Of a stretch of 64,000 nucleotides of DNA, positions 13,833 through 24,827 are shown piece after piece (the first letter of the stretch is position 1; each line of letters begins with the position of its first letter). Source of the DNA: Aphrophora alni (taxonomy: Eukaryota > Arthropoda > Insecta > Hemiptera > Aphrophoridae); NCBI GenBank assembly GCA_963513935.1, contig OY740774.1, forward strand, positions 89,788,424 through 89,852,423, read 5' to 3'. The notes under the pieces were generated by a model. It saw only the letters and a list, made by a program, of their open reading frames with translations. It did no database searches and was not told the DNA's origin. The translations under genes and the position numbers were made by a program.

Positions 13833-14111
13833 TGTAACTAATTTAGGGATAGAATTGTAATGGCTTTTGAGTTTCCAAAAAATACAATTTGTGAACTGAT
13901 TCTTTGTTTTCTATTACACAAAAGTTTTTTCCAATAATGAAAACTGACGTTAGCTATTTCTTTAAGCATCTTGCAAATACTATTTAAATTTTCATTATAT
14001 GTATATAAAATATATAGCCAATATTTATGTAGGTTTGTGTGTATTCGTAAAAAGTAGCGACATTATACTAATTAGTGAAAAATAACATCAAACTTTCTCA
14101 AAAATAATACC
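13833..14111. other. AT-rich DNA, no gene seen
   Basis: Nothing supported. This is possibly the degraded 3' arm and tail of the minus-strand Penelope-like relic that starts at 14112. Confidence 0.4.
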
Positions 14112-14163
14112 ATTTATAACTCAACGCGTTTCAACGATAATGTCGTCATCATCACGTATAAAT
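14112..14163 (-). ncRNA. Hammerhead ribozyme-like motif, probably inactive
   Basis: On the minus strand, stem I is formed by ATTTATA and TATAAAT at the two ends. The core reads TGATGA, then stem II GACGA/TCGTT (one G-T wobble) and GAAAC. A short palindromic CGCG forms stem III. The first core base is G where the hammerhead consensus needs C, so cleavage is doubtful. Its position at the 3' end of a PLE relic fits the known association of hammerheads with PLE terminal repeats. Confidence 0.5.
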
Positions 14164-15060
14164 CAACTCCCGTTATCAAGTGCCTAACTTAAAAACTAAA
14201 ACATGCTGACAGAACACCCGCCTAGATGTCTAGGCCTATGTTCAGAAACTAAACCTAATGAAAAAACACCCAGGACAAACCCTGAGCGGTTAAAAACTAA
14301 ATAGTCAAAAGAGATCATGAACGGAGTACACAGCAGCTGACAAATACCTACTAAAATAGGTCTGTTCACAACCACAGTCACAGAACAACTAACGGTCATG
14401 AAATAACCTGCCAACTGGGAGGGGGAGGAGTTAAGAAACCGGTAGTTAACGCCTACAGCTTCTTCTCTTTTAATTTTCTAGCCTTTGAACGCGTTATAAT
14501 TCCTTTGCTTTCAACAGTTAACACTTAAGCCTTTTATCTTTAAGATTTTGTTTATTTTAAATTAAGATCCTTTTTAATAAGAGATAACCACAAGGGCCTT
14601 ATTTCTATACTAGTTTGACTGGGTTGTCCGTTATTTTTATGTATGAGACTTCAATTAACTTATTTTTAGTTTATATAAATTATTTTCACGGTGTATTATT
14701 TTTTCTTCTTCCCAATTAAACATGATTTTCAGAGCATACATGTTCGCCTATTTATCTACGAGGCCTAATTGCGTGTTATTTTTGTGTTCTTTTATTCTTA
14801 TGCTTACATGTCTTTTTATCTCGCCAATGTATTGCCTATCGCATTCACATTTTATACTGTAAATACAGTTTTAAGTATCTGGAGTGCCATTTATAGTTTT
14901 TGTTTTGACGAGGTGTTGCCTAATAGTGTTTTTTGTATTAAATGCGGTTCAGATTTTATATTTTTTAGCAACGCGCCTAAGCTTTTCCTAATGACAAAAA
15001 GTCTTAAATCAGTTTTTCACTTTCCTGAACTAATAAAACGTAAATATCAGAAACAAACCA
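14112..15060 (-). mobile_element. Decayed Penelope-like element (GIY-YIG end, 3' region)
   Basis: On the minus strand, 14868 down to 14752 reads IYSIKCECDRQYIG followed by E-x-KRHVSIRIKEHKNNTQLG. This is the GIY-YIG nuclease motif with a CxC-type knuckle, typical of the C-terminus of Penelope-like retroelements. A stop follows, and the next family block (EHVCSENHV) appears in another frame at 14710-14745, so the gene is broken. Further 3' comes about 550 bp without coding sequence and then a hammerhead-like motif at 14163-14112. That order matches the intact element at 30.7-33.2 kb. No reverse transcriptase core is recognisable. Confidence 0.8.
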
Positions 15061-15130
15061 GACGTTGAAATTGTTGACAATCACCAAAATTTCCCCATGC
15101 TTAGTATACGTGCTAAGTAAACAGCTTCAT

Positions 15131-15356
15131 ATTAAATGTTGAGCTTGACTTATGAGAAAAACTATACAGTATAACAAACACACAGAACACAATTCTCATA
15201 AAAAAATACGCCTAAGGATCAGACGCGTTTCAACGACAAGGTCGTCCTCTTCAGTGATACACCGGCTACACCAACCAAACCACAATCAGTTTTTACACTG
15301 AGCCTTAGGCGTATTTTTTTTATGAGAATTGTATTCTGTGTGTTTGTTATACTGTA
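15131..15356 (-). mobile_element. Mini Penelope-like element: inverted arms plus hammerhead, no ORF
   Basis: Arms at 15165-15217 and 15303-15356 are inverted repeats (53 and 54 bp, one mismatch and one indel). Between them, on the minus strand, lie about 45 bp of unique sequence and a hammerhead-like motif directly followed by the 3' arm. This is the order seen in the full PLE at 30713-33246, minus the gene. The proposed tail is 15131-15164. Flanks AACAGCTTCATA (to 15130) and AGCATCTTCATA (15357-15368) match at 10 of 12 positions, a plausible aged target-site duplication. It could instead be a foldback element that captured the ribozyme. Confidence 0.7.
15214..15262 (-). ncRNA. Hammerhead ribozyme-like motif in the mini-element
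   Basis: The minus strand reads CTGAAGA, which fits the CUGANGA core. Stem II is GACGAC/GTCGTT around loop CTT, followed by GAAAC. A minimal palindromic stem III, CGCG, ends in UC, the permitted UH cleavage dinucleotide. Stem I is ATCA before the core and TGAT after it, 4 bp. All conserved core positions appear present. The two-base-pair stem III is typical of PLE and retrozyme hammerheads, which are thought to work better as dimers. Confidence 0.65.
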
Positions 15357-15388
15357 AGCATCTTCATAGCTTATAAAAAATCGTTAAA

Positions 15389-15391
<3 letters not shown>

Positions 15392-15428
<37 letters not shown>
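15392..15428. repeat. (AT)n microsatellite
   Basis: Uninterrupted AT dinucleotide run of about 37 bp, immediately upstream of copy B of the interspersed repeat, as in copy A. Confidence 0.95.
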
Positions 15429-15431
<3 letters not shown>

Positions 15432-15433
<2 letters not shown>

Positions 15434-16368
15434 TTTAAATTTAAAAATTAGGTGTAGAATGAGTGAGTTTGATATTTTAATGCATTTGAGATATATTGTA
15501 GTTTGAAATGTATAAAAATGCCCGTTTCAAATGTAATACTTTTTTATTAAATGCTCCTGACTCTGTAACTATTCATCCAAATAACTCGGAACGGTTTAAG
15601 ATAACATGTCACATCCTTCGCCTACAATCCTTCACTATTACAAGGAAGTAAAACTTTGGGTCTGTATCTCCCAATCTGGCATGTTAGTGCAAAGCTTATG
15701 ATAATTATATGTTTGTTATTTAGTTTAATGTATGAGTTAATGTAGTTTAATGTTTTTACCTTGTTTATTTTAAAGTATTTGCAGATTTTCTTATAGTTCT
15801 CTATTTTTTTGTTTCAGAAGATACGATGTGTTACACATATGTAAACAAGAGTTCAGTGTTGTGTTTGGTTTTATGATAGTGGTGAAACAAAATTTATATG
15901 GTTTTATGTCAATTGTTCAATGTAACTACAAGTGATTATGTAGTGAGATGTATCATTATTTACCAATCATTGCATGTAATAGGAAGAAAAAATATTTGCA
16001 AAATTGTAATCATAAAAATTGTTTAATGAATAAATGTAAAATAACAGAAAAATGCCTTTTAAATTTATTGAGTTATTCCTAACACATTTCCTGTTTCCTA
16101 CAGAAAAAAGTTGACTTGCAGGTAGCAATATTTTGCAGGAAATGTATAGTAGAGCGCTGTACTTTCCAGCAATATAAACTGAGAAAAATATTGCTTGGTA
16201 TGTTGTCTGGTAAAAGGCAGCACTATCTACAACATATAAACTGTGAAAGCTTTTGCTTCGATTTTTCTAATGTAGAATGAAGAAATTTCTATAACAAATA
16301 AAAATCAGACCTCTTAAAAAACTTATATTCACCTGATCCTTACAAACGTTACAAATATCTGTTATGAA
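15432..16368 (+). repeat. Interspersed ~0.95-kb repeat, copy B
   Basis: Second copy, same orientation as 705-1670 and colinear from the (AT)n-flanked start to the minisatellite junction. Several small deletions distinguish it, for example about 20 bp near 15945. Like copy A it has no intact coding frame. Confidence 0.8.
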
Positions 16369-16714
16369 ATCACAGCTGCGTTGACCTATTTTAACATTTT
16401 ATTCTCCTGATACCTTAAATAGTTTTAAAAAAAACCTATTATCCAGTGAATAGAAGTTGTTAGGAAGTCTATTGGTATTGAAATATTCATAGCAACTCTG
16501 ATGATTGAATCACAACTGCATTGACTTCTTTTAATATAATATTCTCCTGATACCTTGAAAAGTTAGGAAACCCTATCCAGTGTTCTTTTACCGCAATATC
16601 AGGAGTAAGTATATAATGTTTAAAGGAGGTGGATGTCAACTGCGATTCAGTTTTCCAATCTTAATAGACCTCCTAACAACTTCTATTGACTGGATAACAG
16701 GTTTTTTATAACTG
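16369..16714. repeat. Minisatellite remnant with orientation switch
   Basis: 16369-16580 carries about two direct-orientation units of the ~119-bp minisatellite (TTCTCCTGATACCTTGAAAA, TTATCCAGTGAATAGAAGTT). At about 16581 the orientation flips: 16581-16714 reads as the reverse complement, with TTTAAAGGAGGTGGATGTCA and AGACCTCCTAACAACTTCTA. The array therefore ends in an inverted unit, a possible terminus or rearrangement breakpoint. Confidence 0.75.
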
Positions 16715-18112
16715 TAATCCATGATAACAACGGGTCCACTAATAAAAAAGTTATAATGGAGTTTGTTTATAATAAATTGAATTAAAAAATAATTTGAATA
16801 TATATAACATGAATTTGAATATAATTGAATTTTCGTCTAATTATTAATATATAATTAATTATTTTTATGTAAAAATAATTTTAATGAATATAAATAACTA
16901 AATTAATTTTTGTATTGTGAAATAATTATTGTAATTAGAATTATTAAACGATTTAATTACAACTATTGAACTAAGTGAATTAAGAATACTCTTTATTCAT
17001 AAGAATTAAAACCATAGTAGTGGAGGAATCTAATGAGTGTTGAGATGACGATGTGCGCTGTGTTCTGAAACAAACAATAACTACAGAAAAGTTAATTTTT
17101 GTTGTAATGAAAGGTTATGTGTGTGTCATTTAAAGTTTCAAATATAAATAAAGATGCAGTTTATAAGTGGAGTAAAGTCTACATTTCGGAAGCTTTTAAT
17201 ACAATACAATTAATTGTTAATTTTTTCCCCTCAACTTATTGATATAAAAGGTTTTATAGACTTGAAACTTTTCAATTGTTTATATTTAAAACAATTTTTG
17301 ATGTTTTATTAAAATAGCAAAATTAGGATCATGATCACTGTAATCACTTCATTATTAACTTTATTCTATATTTGGATAACTTTATCAACCAATTTTAATG
17401 TAGGGGGCCTAATAATTTCAGCGGTGCCCTATTCACATACACACACACGCACGCTCGCAGACACTACGTCGAATTTCGGATTTTTCAAACTAGGCCTAAA
17501 GTCTTCATGGTTCATCCTGTTCTTCAAATCTATGCTGAATACTGAAAGTAGGTAATTCCTTTGAATTCAGATGAACTTTGTATTCCAACACAGTTAGGTA
17601 AGTTCTATAATGCTACAAGCTACAATCTCTGGACAAGTTTCTTCCATGTGTTTTATTAAATTTGCGGCATATGGATACTTATTTAAGATTATTATTATTA
17701 ATTCAGGTGGGTAATAGAGGATCGTGGATCTTTTAAAACTTGGTTGGCACAACGGTCACAGCCCAGACCTATCGACTAAAACTAAATACTGTACCACTCA
17801 GTCAGCCAACACGTGATGAGGGACTATTACTAATACTCTAATTAATAACTATTAAAATTAGATATAATATAATTAACTTACTTATCAATATTATTGTACA
17901 CTAGGGATTGACTCTAACAAAAATAGTGGTCCCGATGTAAACACTAGCTAAAATGGCCGCCATTCTACACTGCACTGGCGATCGCGGAAATCCAAATATT
18001 TGCTCACCGTTTAACCCGGGGTCGACTGACCCTACCCAATTTAACTATTAAGCCATTATTTTTGGGGGGTTTAAACTAGGAACAAAAGGGTATATACAAT
18101 GATGAATCCGCG
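16715..18112. other. AT-rich intergenic DNA
   Basis: No supported gene. 17920-18060 is less AT-rich (CACTAGCTAAAATGGCCGCC, GGGGTCGACTGACC) and leads into the TSP1-like segment. A short (CA)n-like run lies at about 17436-17452. Confidence 0.5.
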
Positions 18113-18345
18113 TTAAATGTGATACTTGCAGCCTTCCAACAGGTCCAGTTCCTTCCGAGTGTGGTGCACAACTGGTTATCTTTCGTGCGTGGTCCGACTT
18201 CTGGGCTCGCAGGGTGGGGGAACATGCAAGGCATCATCCGTTGCCCCTGCATTTGTGGCACCGGGCAACTGGTAAGACAACGGATGCGGACACGTGACTG
18301 CCACCCCGAGTGCAGGGGGAATTGTGGTGGGCAGATCACCACAAA
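18113..18345 (+). pseudogene. Frame-broken thrombospondin type 1 (TSP1) module
   Basis: A GC-rich island encodes TSP1-like sequence in two frames. One frame reads CSLPTGPVPSECGAQLVIFR followed by AWSDFW, giving the tryptophan motif that opens TSP1 repeats. After about 37 extra bases the next frame resumes with CGTGQLVRQRMRTRDC, HPECRGNCGGQ, matching the CGxG, RxRxC and GGxC parts. TSP1 modules occur in extracellular matrix, ADAMTS and axon-guidance proteins. The 37-base excess causes the frameshift, so this is probably a decayed exon. A sequencing error or a short intron with non-standard ends cannot be excluded. No neighbouring exons were recognised. Confidence 0.5.
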
Positions 18346-19433
18346 TTATACTTCATGTTTTCTGTATTCATCTTGTTATTTTATGTTGAGCTGGTTTTGG
18401 AAAGTCCCGAAAAAAGTTAGGTTAAAAGTTTGCAATATTTTAGACATAGGCATGTTTCTTCAGTAGGCTATATATCGCATTAAGTAAACTAGTTACTGTA
18501 ATCACGTTAAATGCCTGATTAACAATGTAATAAGATGTTTCGAAAATTACTTTAACGAGAGATGAAATAAAGTGTGGTGTTTAATTAGCAAATATATTGA
18601 TTTATAATTATTGTTTCTATGGTTTCATTTTCAAACCGAAAGTATTGTTGTAAAATTAAGCATGTGTTTGTTGAATTTTGGTTGTTCATAAAATTCAAAA
18701 TAAACAGAATTTAAAATTTTTTCTCTTATTTCCACGTTAAAAACACATTTTGCAATAAGGTGAGTCCAGTAGGTGAATCACGCCTCCCGCTAAGATCCAC
18801 GTATAAATCCCCTGATTTTCTTTGAGTAAAAACTGCACTTGTGTGAAACCAGCAGTTTTATTTCGTTTTACAAACAACTATAAGATCAATATAAATAGTG
18901 AAGTGTAAAATGGTTAAGTTGCAAATGAGGATAATGTTCGAAAACATCACAACCAAAATGTATAAAAACTAAATTTTAAATCACAACAATGTCATTATAA
19001 TTTATGCATGTAGTGATTGATATCTCGTAATAATATACTGTATAATTAAAAGAGAATGCTATATTATTTATTAAAAGTCAAGGAACTGCTAAGAGGAACC
19101 GAAGCGTAATAATTGTAGCTATTGAATCAGAAATAATCTCATAATCAAGTAAGGTTCAATTTCTTGTCTCTTGGGGCGCTTCACTAATAGAATCTGTTAC
19201 ACACTGTCCTTTATACAGCTTTACATTTCTGTATTGTTCAAAAGTTACTTTCACATTATATCACAAACATTTGCGAACATGTGACAGTTTTAGACTTTTG
19301 TTAAATAATAATATTTCTAAAACTTTTATTAAACGATACTTCATAGGACTTTAAAATAATTTACATCTTTTTTTTTAACGATCGGTAACACGACAATCAT
19401 AAATAAATAACTTCAAACTTTTATTGAAATCAG
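18346..19433. other. AT-rich intergenic DNA
   Basis: No supported feature. Scattered AT-rich sequence lies between the TSP1 relic and the exon-like frame at 19434. Confidence 0.5.
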
Positions 19434-19646
19434 TATTTTTCCGGAGATCAGCACCCGGAATCTCCCGTTACTTCTGAAGAAGTAGTATCTAACCTCCTCA
19501 GCTGGTGTCTCAATGGGCGGCATACGTACCAAGACCTGTCTGAGCAGTTAGAGTTACTATACCGCTTTATTTTTGAATCACATAGTAACTACAGTCTTTG
19601 TCACACAAGTCTCAGGTTGAACAAGGCCTTTAAAAGCCAGTTTTAG
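19434..19646 (+). CDS. Exon-like open frame, possible terminal exon, unrecognised
   Basis: After a possible 3' splice site (TTTTATTGAAATCAG) there is a 71-codon open segment ending in TAG. It reads GDQHPESPVTSEEVVSNLLS, then WCLNGRHTYQDLSEQLELLY and RFIFESHSNYSLCHTSLRLN. Composition is protein-like: balanced charges, amphipathic helical stretches and normal Trp/Cys use, with higher GC than its surroundings. There is no internal Met, so it would need upstream exons. I do not recognise the family. No AATAAA lies just downstream, so a pseudogene fragment is an alternative. Confidence 0.4.
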   Translation, partial: YFSGDQHPESPVTSEEVVSNLLSWCLNGRHTYQDLSEQLELLYRFIFESHSNYSLCHTSLRLNKAFKSQF

Positions 19647-19734
19647 ATCGGAGTGTTTCATGAAACTAAGTACTACTAACATTATTTTGTATTTTAAATA
19701 ACTAAGTTTTAATATGGAAATATAAGCAATGGTA

Positions 19735-19822
19735 CCTAACCTAACCTAACCTAATCTAACCTAACCTATCCTAACCTAACTGAACCTAACCTAACCTAAC
19801 CTTACCCAACCTAATCTACCTT
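19735..19822. repeat. Interstitial telomeric repeat (CCTAA/TTAGG)n
   Basis: About 17 mostly perfect CCTAA units on the plus strand, i.e. TTAGG on the minus strand, with a few point variants (CTAAT, CTATC, CTGAA). TTAGG is the ancestral arthropod telomere repeat. The short, mutated, internal array suggests an old repair insertion or fusion remnant rather than a live telomere. Confidence 0.9.
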
Positions 19823-20568
19823 TATTATACAAGAAATATTAGGGTTGTAGACTATGCATTAAGCTCAGGGAAGGACTTCTTCAACACATTCAGTTGCATT
19901 TGGACGTATCAACAGGGTAATCACGTACATGGATAAATTGGATATAAATCACTCTCCACCCCACCTAAGTTGAGGCCAAATAAGGGTTATTGAATCGGAA
20001 ACACGTAGAGCAACCCTTACCTTGCTATTGAGACAAGCTTTAATATTACTAGTTTACAAAATAAATTTCTGTTTTAGCTTCTTAAAACAGTGGTGAGACT
20101 CGTCTTAGAGGTTTGACCCGTATCAATATTTTATTCAGATGTAACACGTGTGTTTATAAACTGTGTGCCTCCTAGATGAAATTAAAATATGTAATAAATA
20201 TGTTTTGTTGATCTTGTCTTGTTTTATTTTCAATTATGACATTACTTGAGTTTCGGTGTTTACACAATCTTCAAATACGCAAAAAAACCTAATCTTATAT
20301 ATATATATATATATATACTTCTTAAGTCCAGAATTCGTTAAACCACAAGTTATTGTCATGATATGAAAAGCCGTTTGAATGTGATGTTTGTGTTTAATGT
20401 AATAGACAAATTTAGGATGTTTAGTAAAAATTGATTTTATCAAATGTACGAAATTCTAATTACGTTTATTTGTTTGTCATTGTATTCTTGTTGTGACAAT
20501 AATTTGTTGTCTAGAAAAATTATGATAAACGACTGTATTATGTTTTGGATTAGGTTATTGTTCATACA

Positions 20569-20600
20569 TTTGAAGAAAGCGTTAGCTCTGAAACCCCATC
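20569..20600 (+). ncRNA. Weak hammerhead-like motif
   Basis: TTTGAAGA, AAGC, GTTA, GCTCT, GAAAC in order resembles the PLE hammerhead core, with a 3-bp stem II (AGC/GCT). The first core base is T rather than C and no stem I pairing is obvious. It could be a decayed PLE terminus or coincidence. Confidence 0.2.
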
Positions 20601-23030
20601 ATCGATATAAGTAAAAAATAAAAAAGGATAAACATCATTTTGTTATATGCCTGTGTGTGTTTATGATGTTGTGTGTTTGTTTTTATTCTCTAACGGCGAA
20701 AAACCTCTGATCGAAAAAAGGGGGGGGGGATTAAATAAACTCCTAGCTATCGAATACTCTGATAACGTGAGGCTAGAAAGAGAACAAGAGACCTGATATG
20801 AAAGATGAAGGCAAGGGATCTATTCCAAGACTACATGGAAAATAATTACATTTAATCTTCTGGTTACCACCCCAGAACTCATTATAGTGAGCCCCTAAAA
20901 AATATAGTGTTTTTGTGGAACTGATCTAATGTTTAGGCCAAAAAATCTATTCAAAGAAAAAGAAATTTAACATTTCGTTTATTGTCTAAATTTTCTAGTT
21001 CGATAACATTTCGTATATTTTCAGTATCAATATTTTTCATGGCGGATTTTATAAACAGTTTTACAGTTTGTAAATTTGTGATAAAAAAATATAGATTTCC
21101 ACGCTTAACAGCGTAGGGATTTCTAAAATGAGGGATCAAAAATGATTGTAGGTTCAACCATTCCCTCCAATTTGTGTAATATTAACGCTTGAGAAATTAA
21201 ATACATAACTATCAGATTAAATATCCTCGTCAAGTTTGTGGTTACATTGACCTATGCCTACAATAATGTATGTCAGTTTTTATCTTTAAAGAAGACAGAA
21301 AGATTTTATCCATTGTCTTCAGTTTATAAGGGATTTAAGTTTGTCACCAAGTGAAATTGATGACCGATCCTCTGGGAATAATCCGTCAATGGATAACCTT
21401 CCCGCATTCGGGATAAAAACATACACAGTGTGATGAACATTACGTTTTGTAATCTATTATCCGTGAAAATGGAAGATCAATAATGAAGAGAGCTGCGTTA
21501 TCATAACTCATTATTTTAAAATGTTTCTTGTTAATATTTACAGTCCCTGATGTATTTTTTGTGTTAAATAAATTTTCAGGCAAATAAAAAAATTGATGTA
21601 ATAATATCTAACAAATTTTAACATAACGAAAAATAAACAATTTGAGCATTAAAAATTAAAAACATTGAAAAATTACTTTCTCCAAAAATAAACAATAATT
21701 TATTATTTTCTCATGCTTTATATATATATATATATATAATTAAATTTCAATACTTAAAGCAAACGTTGACAAATGAAACATTTTTTCTCTGTTGTTTATT
21801 AAAAGGGAAAACTTCTTTAATCTTCATCTCATTCTGTAATTTAGACTTTTGTTCTTTACCATCTTAAATTTTATTTTAGATAAAAATTTGTTAAAATATT
21901 CTCCTTAATGAGTTTATTTGAATAGAATCGAAAAATTTATTAAGTACAAAAGGAAGTGGCAATAATTTATAAACAAAACATCCCAAAGAACATGCGTCCC
22001 GATAATTTTGTATTTTAACAAAACCGTTTCAAAATAGTATTCACTTAGCATTATTATACTTTTGTAATCTGTAATCGTTTTTTGCAGGTCAATGGTTAAC
22101 CCACTAATCACTAACTGATTAGAACTCTATAACTGAGACCCTTCAATGTTTCGAAACTTCTACTACAAGATCTTGGATTTACATGATATCACAATTAGGA
22201 AGTACCCTTTTTTTAGACTAAGAATTTTTTTGTTTACCAAACTTTCTGCTATCTTTTCAGTTTTAACAAAAACAAATATAATATCATAACGTACACACCA
22301 TTCTATGGTGAGACAAATTTGTCGTTGGGCATTTTGTTGTCAAAACTCTCTGAGATATTTGGCATTAAAAATATTTATTGGATTTTATTTTAAAATTAGT
22401 TTCTGAAAAATTACAATTTGTTTATAAGTATTATGCCATAATGAAATACCTAATTGAATTTTTTAATAAATGACACAAACATCAAAGGAAGTATTTATCC
22501 TTATGTCCTTTGGAACTTTATGTTTATTTTGATCATAAGAATATACATGCAAATTATTTCTAAAACCTTGTGGCTCACTCTGAACACAAAAGACAATACC
22601 ATTTTAAAATTTACATTCTGGATCAAGTGTTCAGTGAGGCAATATAGACCGTGAAAGTGGCAGTTTAATTTCACGCTTTGCAGAAATATTGATGTGAATT
22701 CATTCCAAAGTCCTTTATGCAAATTAGAGGTCAAGGACTCTGGTAATGCAATTATTTTAATCTTCCTCCTACAAGTAAACACTTTGAAATCAAATAAAAA
22801 AGGTTCTACTAACTTCATTATATACAATTTTTTTAATAAAGGAAGTTATTTGTCAATTTTTGAATTTCATTCAATTATTATGAAAATAATCTAAATTAAC
22901 CTCACGTCTCAGTAGAAGATTAATACATATTTATTTAAAACTCTTTACTCGTATTTATAACGTCTACTGATTTGTTAGTTGATGGACACACCCGTTGCAG
23001 CTACAATAGTTTTATACTTAAAACTCCAGG

Positions 23031-23249
23031 ACAAAAAGGATGACAGGAAAAGAAGACAAGTTTAAGAAAATCTGGTATTATCTGCTATGATTAAAGCTGA
23101 ACCGATATAGGGACATTCATTTTTATTACAATATACACGCCTGGAGTGACGATATCTCACTGTAGTCTAAGCTAAGATCCTTCACTAAGGCTCACATGAA
23201 GGTAGGATAGAAAGATAAGTTTAAGAAAGTCTGGTATTATCTACTATAC
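23031..23249 (+). repeat. Short tandem duplication
   Basis: AAGTTTAAGAAAATCTGGTA with TTATCTGCTAT near 23059 recurs as AAGTTTAAGAAAGTCTGGTA with TTATCTACTAT near 23217, offset by about 158 bp. Identity is moderate and there is no coding content. Confidence 0.55.
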
Positions 23250-24827
23250 TATTATCTGACACAAAAGATTTCATATGTACAAAATTTAATAAATATGTAC
23301 AGCTGTTCGACGCATCTTTAATGACTATTACAAATATCGATCATCCAAAAAAGAAAGGTAAATTTTGTTCCTACTACAATTCATTCATTTTCAATGCTAT
23401 TACAACATTACAACCCATTTAAAACATTCTAAAACTGTTATTTACCCTGATGAAACTATTAAATCGAATAAGTAATTCAGAACGCAAATTCAGAGTTTTA
23501 CGTTTTTTAAGAATAAAATTTCTTACATTATTTGGACAAAACCGAGGAGAAACAAAGGTTAGACTATAAGTGTTTCTTTGTGTGTGATGCAATGTTGACT
23601 TCAAGACTAAATCTTGGAATTATTTTTATAAATAGAATAACATTTAATCTTGTTATCAAGTTCCTCGCTACAGTTGAAAGGAATTTAACAGTTCATTTAG
23701 TACTGCCAACTGCTAAATAAAATTTTATTTTCAGGTTATTTTATTATTAGAAGAAATATTATTAAAGTGATATTGTTGGAACATATTCCATCTTTTGTCA
23801 TACATAAAAACTAAGACTCGCGTTTCTGCATGCAATTAGTATTAGTGTATCTTGTATTCGTGTGTTAATTTGTATATACACAAATTATGGTAAACGTCTC
23901 ATTAAACCAAATCAATAATATTATTTGTATTAATATATCAAATCTAATATATTAAAGTAATACAGTTTGTGTGTTTTAAAAGATTTAATATACAGAAGCA
24001 TTGATAACTGAAAATGACAATATATTCCAAGATTGTATTTCCTTTGAAGATGTATACTTAGAGTTTTATTTAAAACTCAAATTTTATATTTAGTTATCGG
24101 GTATTTTTAGCTATGTATATAAATGTAAGGAGAAGCAGGGAGAGTTCTGTACCGACAATTAATTTACGTGGAAATATTCGGTGAGGTAAAACTTAAATAT
24201 TCAATATCAAAATAAATTTTATATTTCTTTACAATATTTATAATATAAAATAAAACACAATATAGTATATAAGTAATATGACGAGGGTAAAAGCTACTAT
24301 TTTGGTTTGTTAATTAAACTTAAACTTCTATTAATTTGTTTAGAGACGTGAAAACGTTATGGCAATACCTGTGCACATGTTATTTTATATGACAATACAG
24401 TTTTGTCTTAAAGACATTATGACTTTTTTTAAACAGGTACTAACGATTTTGAACCAATTTCTTTCTAGTGTAGCCTCTATGAACCCAAACAAAACGTATT
24501 ATTCGCCATCTCTCCAAACATACTGGTTCGTGAATCATTGATAGAATATTTTAAAAAATTGACCAAAACGTAATTTCTCTAAATCGGCTTAACCGATTTT
24601 ATTCATATTTTAACATACACTGGCGTGGTTGTCCAAAATCCTACCCATCCAAAATCCTTTAGGTCCATCAGTTTCACCTAGTTTATTTTTAAAACATCTG
24701 ACACACTGATTGGCAGATACACACAAATGGAAATCCACTTCACCAAAACCTACACATATCAGCCTAAAAAGTCCTGCTAATCCGATTTACAGCGGCTTTC
24801 AAGCAGGATTGTGAATGCTTTTGTTAG

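Larger units (their letters stand above)
19823..24827. other. AT-rich intergenic DNA with minor repeats
   Basis: No supported gene in 5 kb. It holds (TA)n tracts at about 20297-20319 and 21719-21738, a G run at about 20721-20729, a small tandem duplication near 23.1 kb, and from about 24580 a degenerate region ahead of the LINE relic. Open frames of up to 108 codons (minus 22501-22827) lack exon features and fit chance expectation. Confidence 0.6.

Noticed and set aside
17740..17820. Possible tRNA-derived SINE head on the minus strand (CTGACTGAGTGGT).
   Set aside because: Only an A-box-like match. There is no B box or poly(A) tail, and no second copy in the window.
22501..22827. 108-codon minus-strand frame.
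   Set aside because: Length is within chance for AT-rich DNA of this size. It has a plus-strand competitor and no splice sites, family motif or GC shift.
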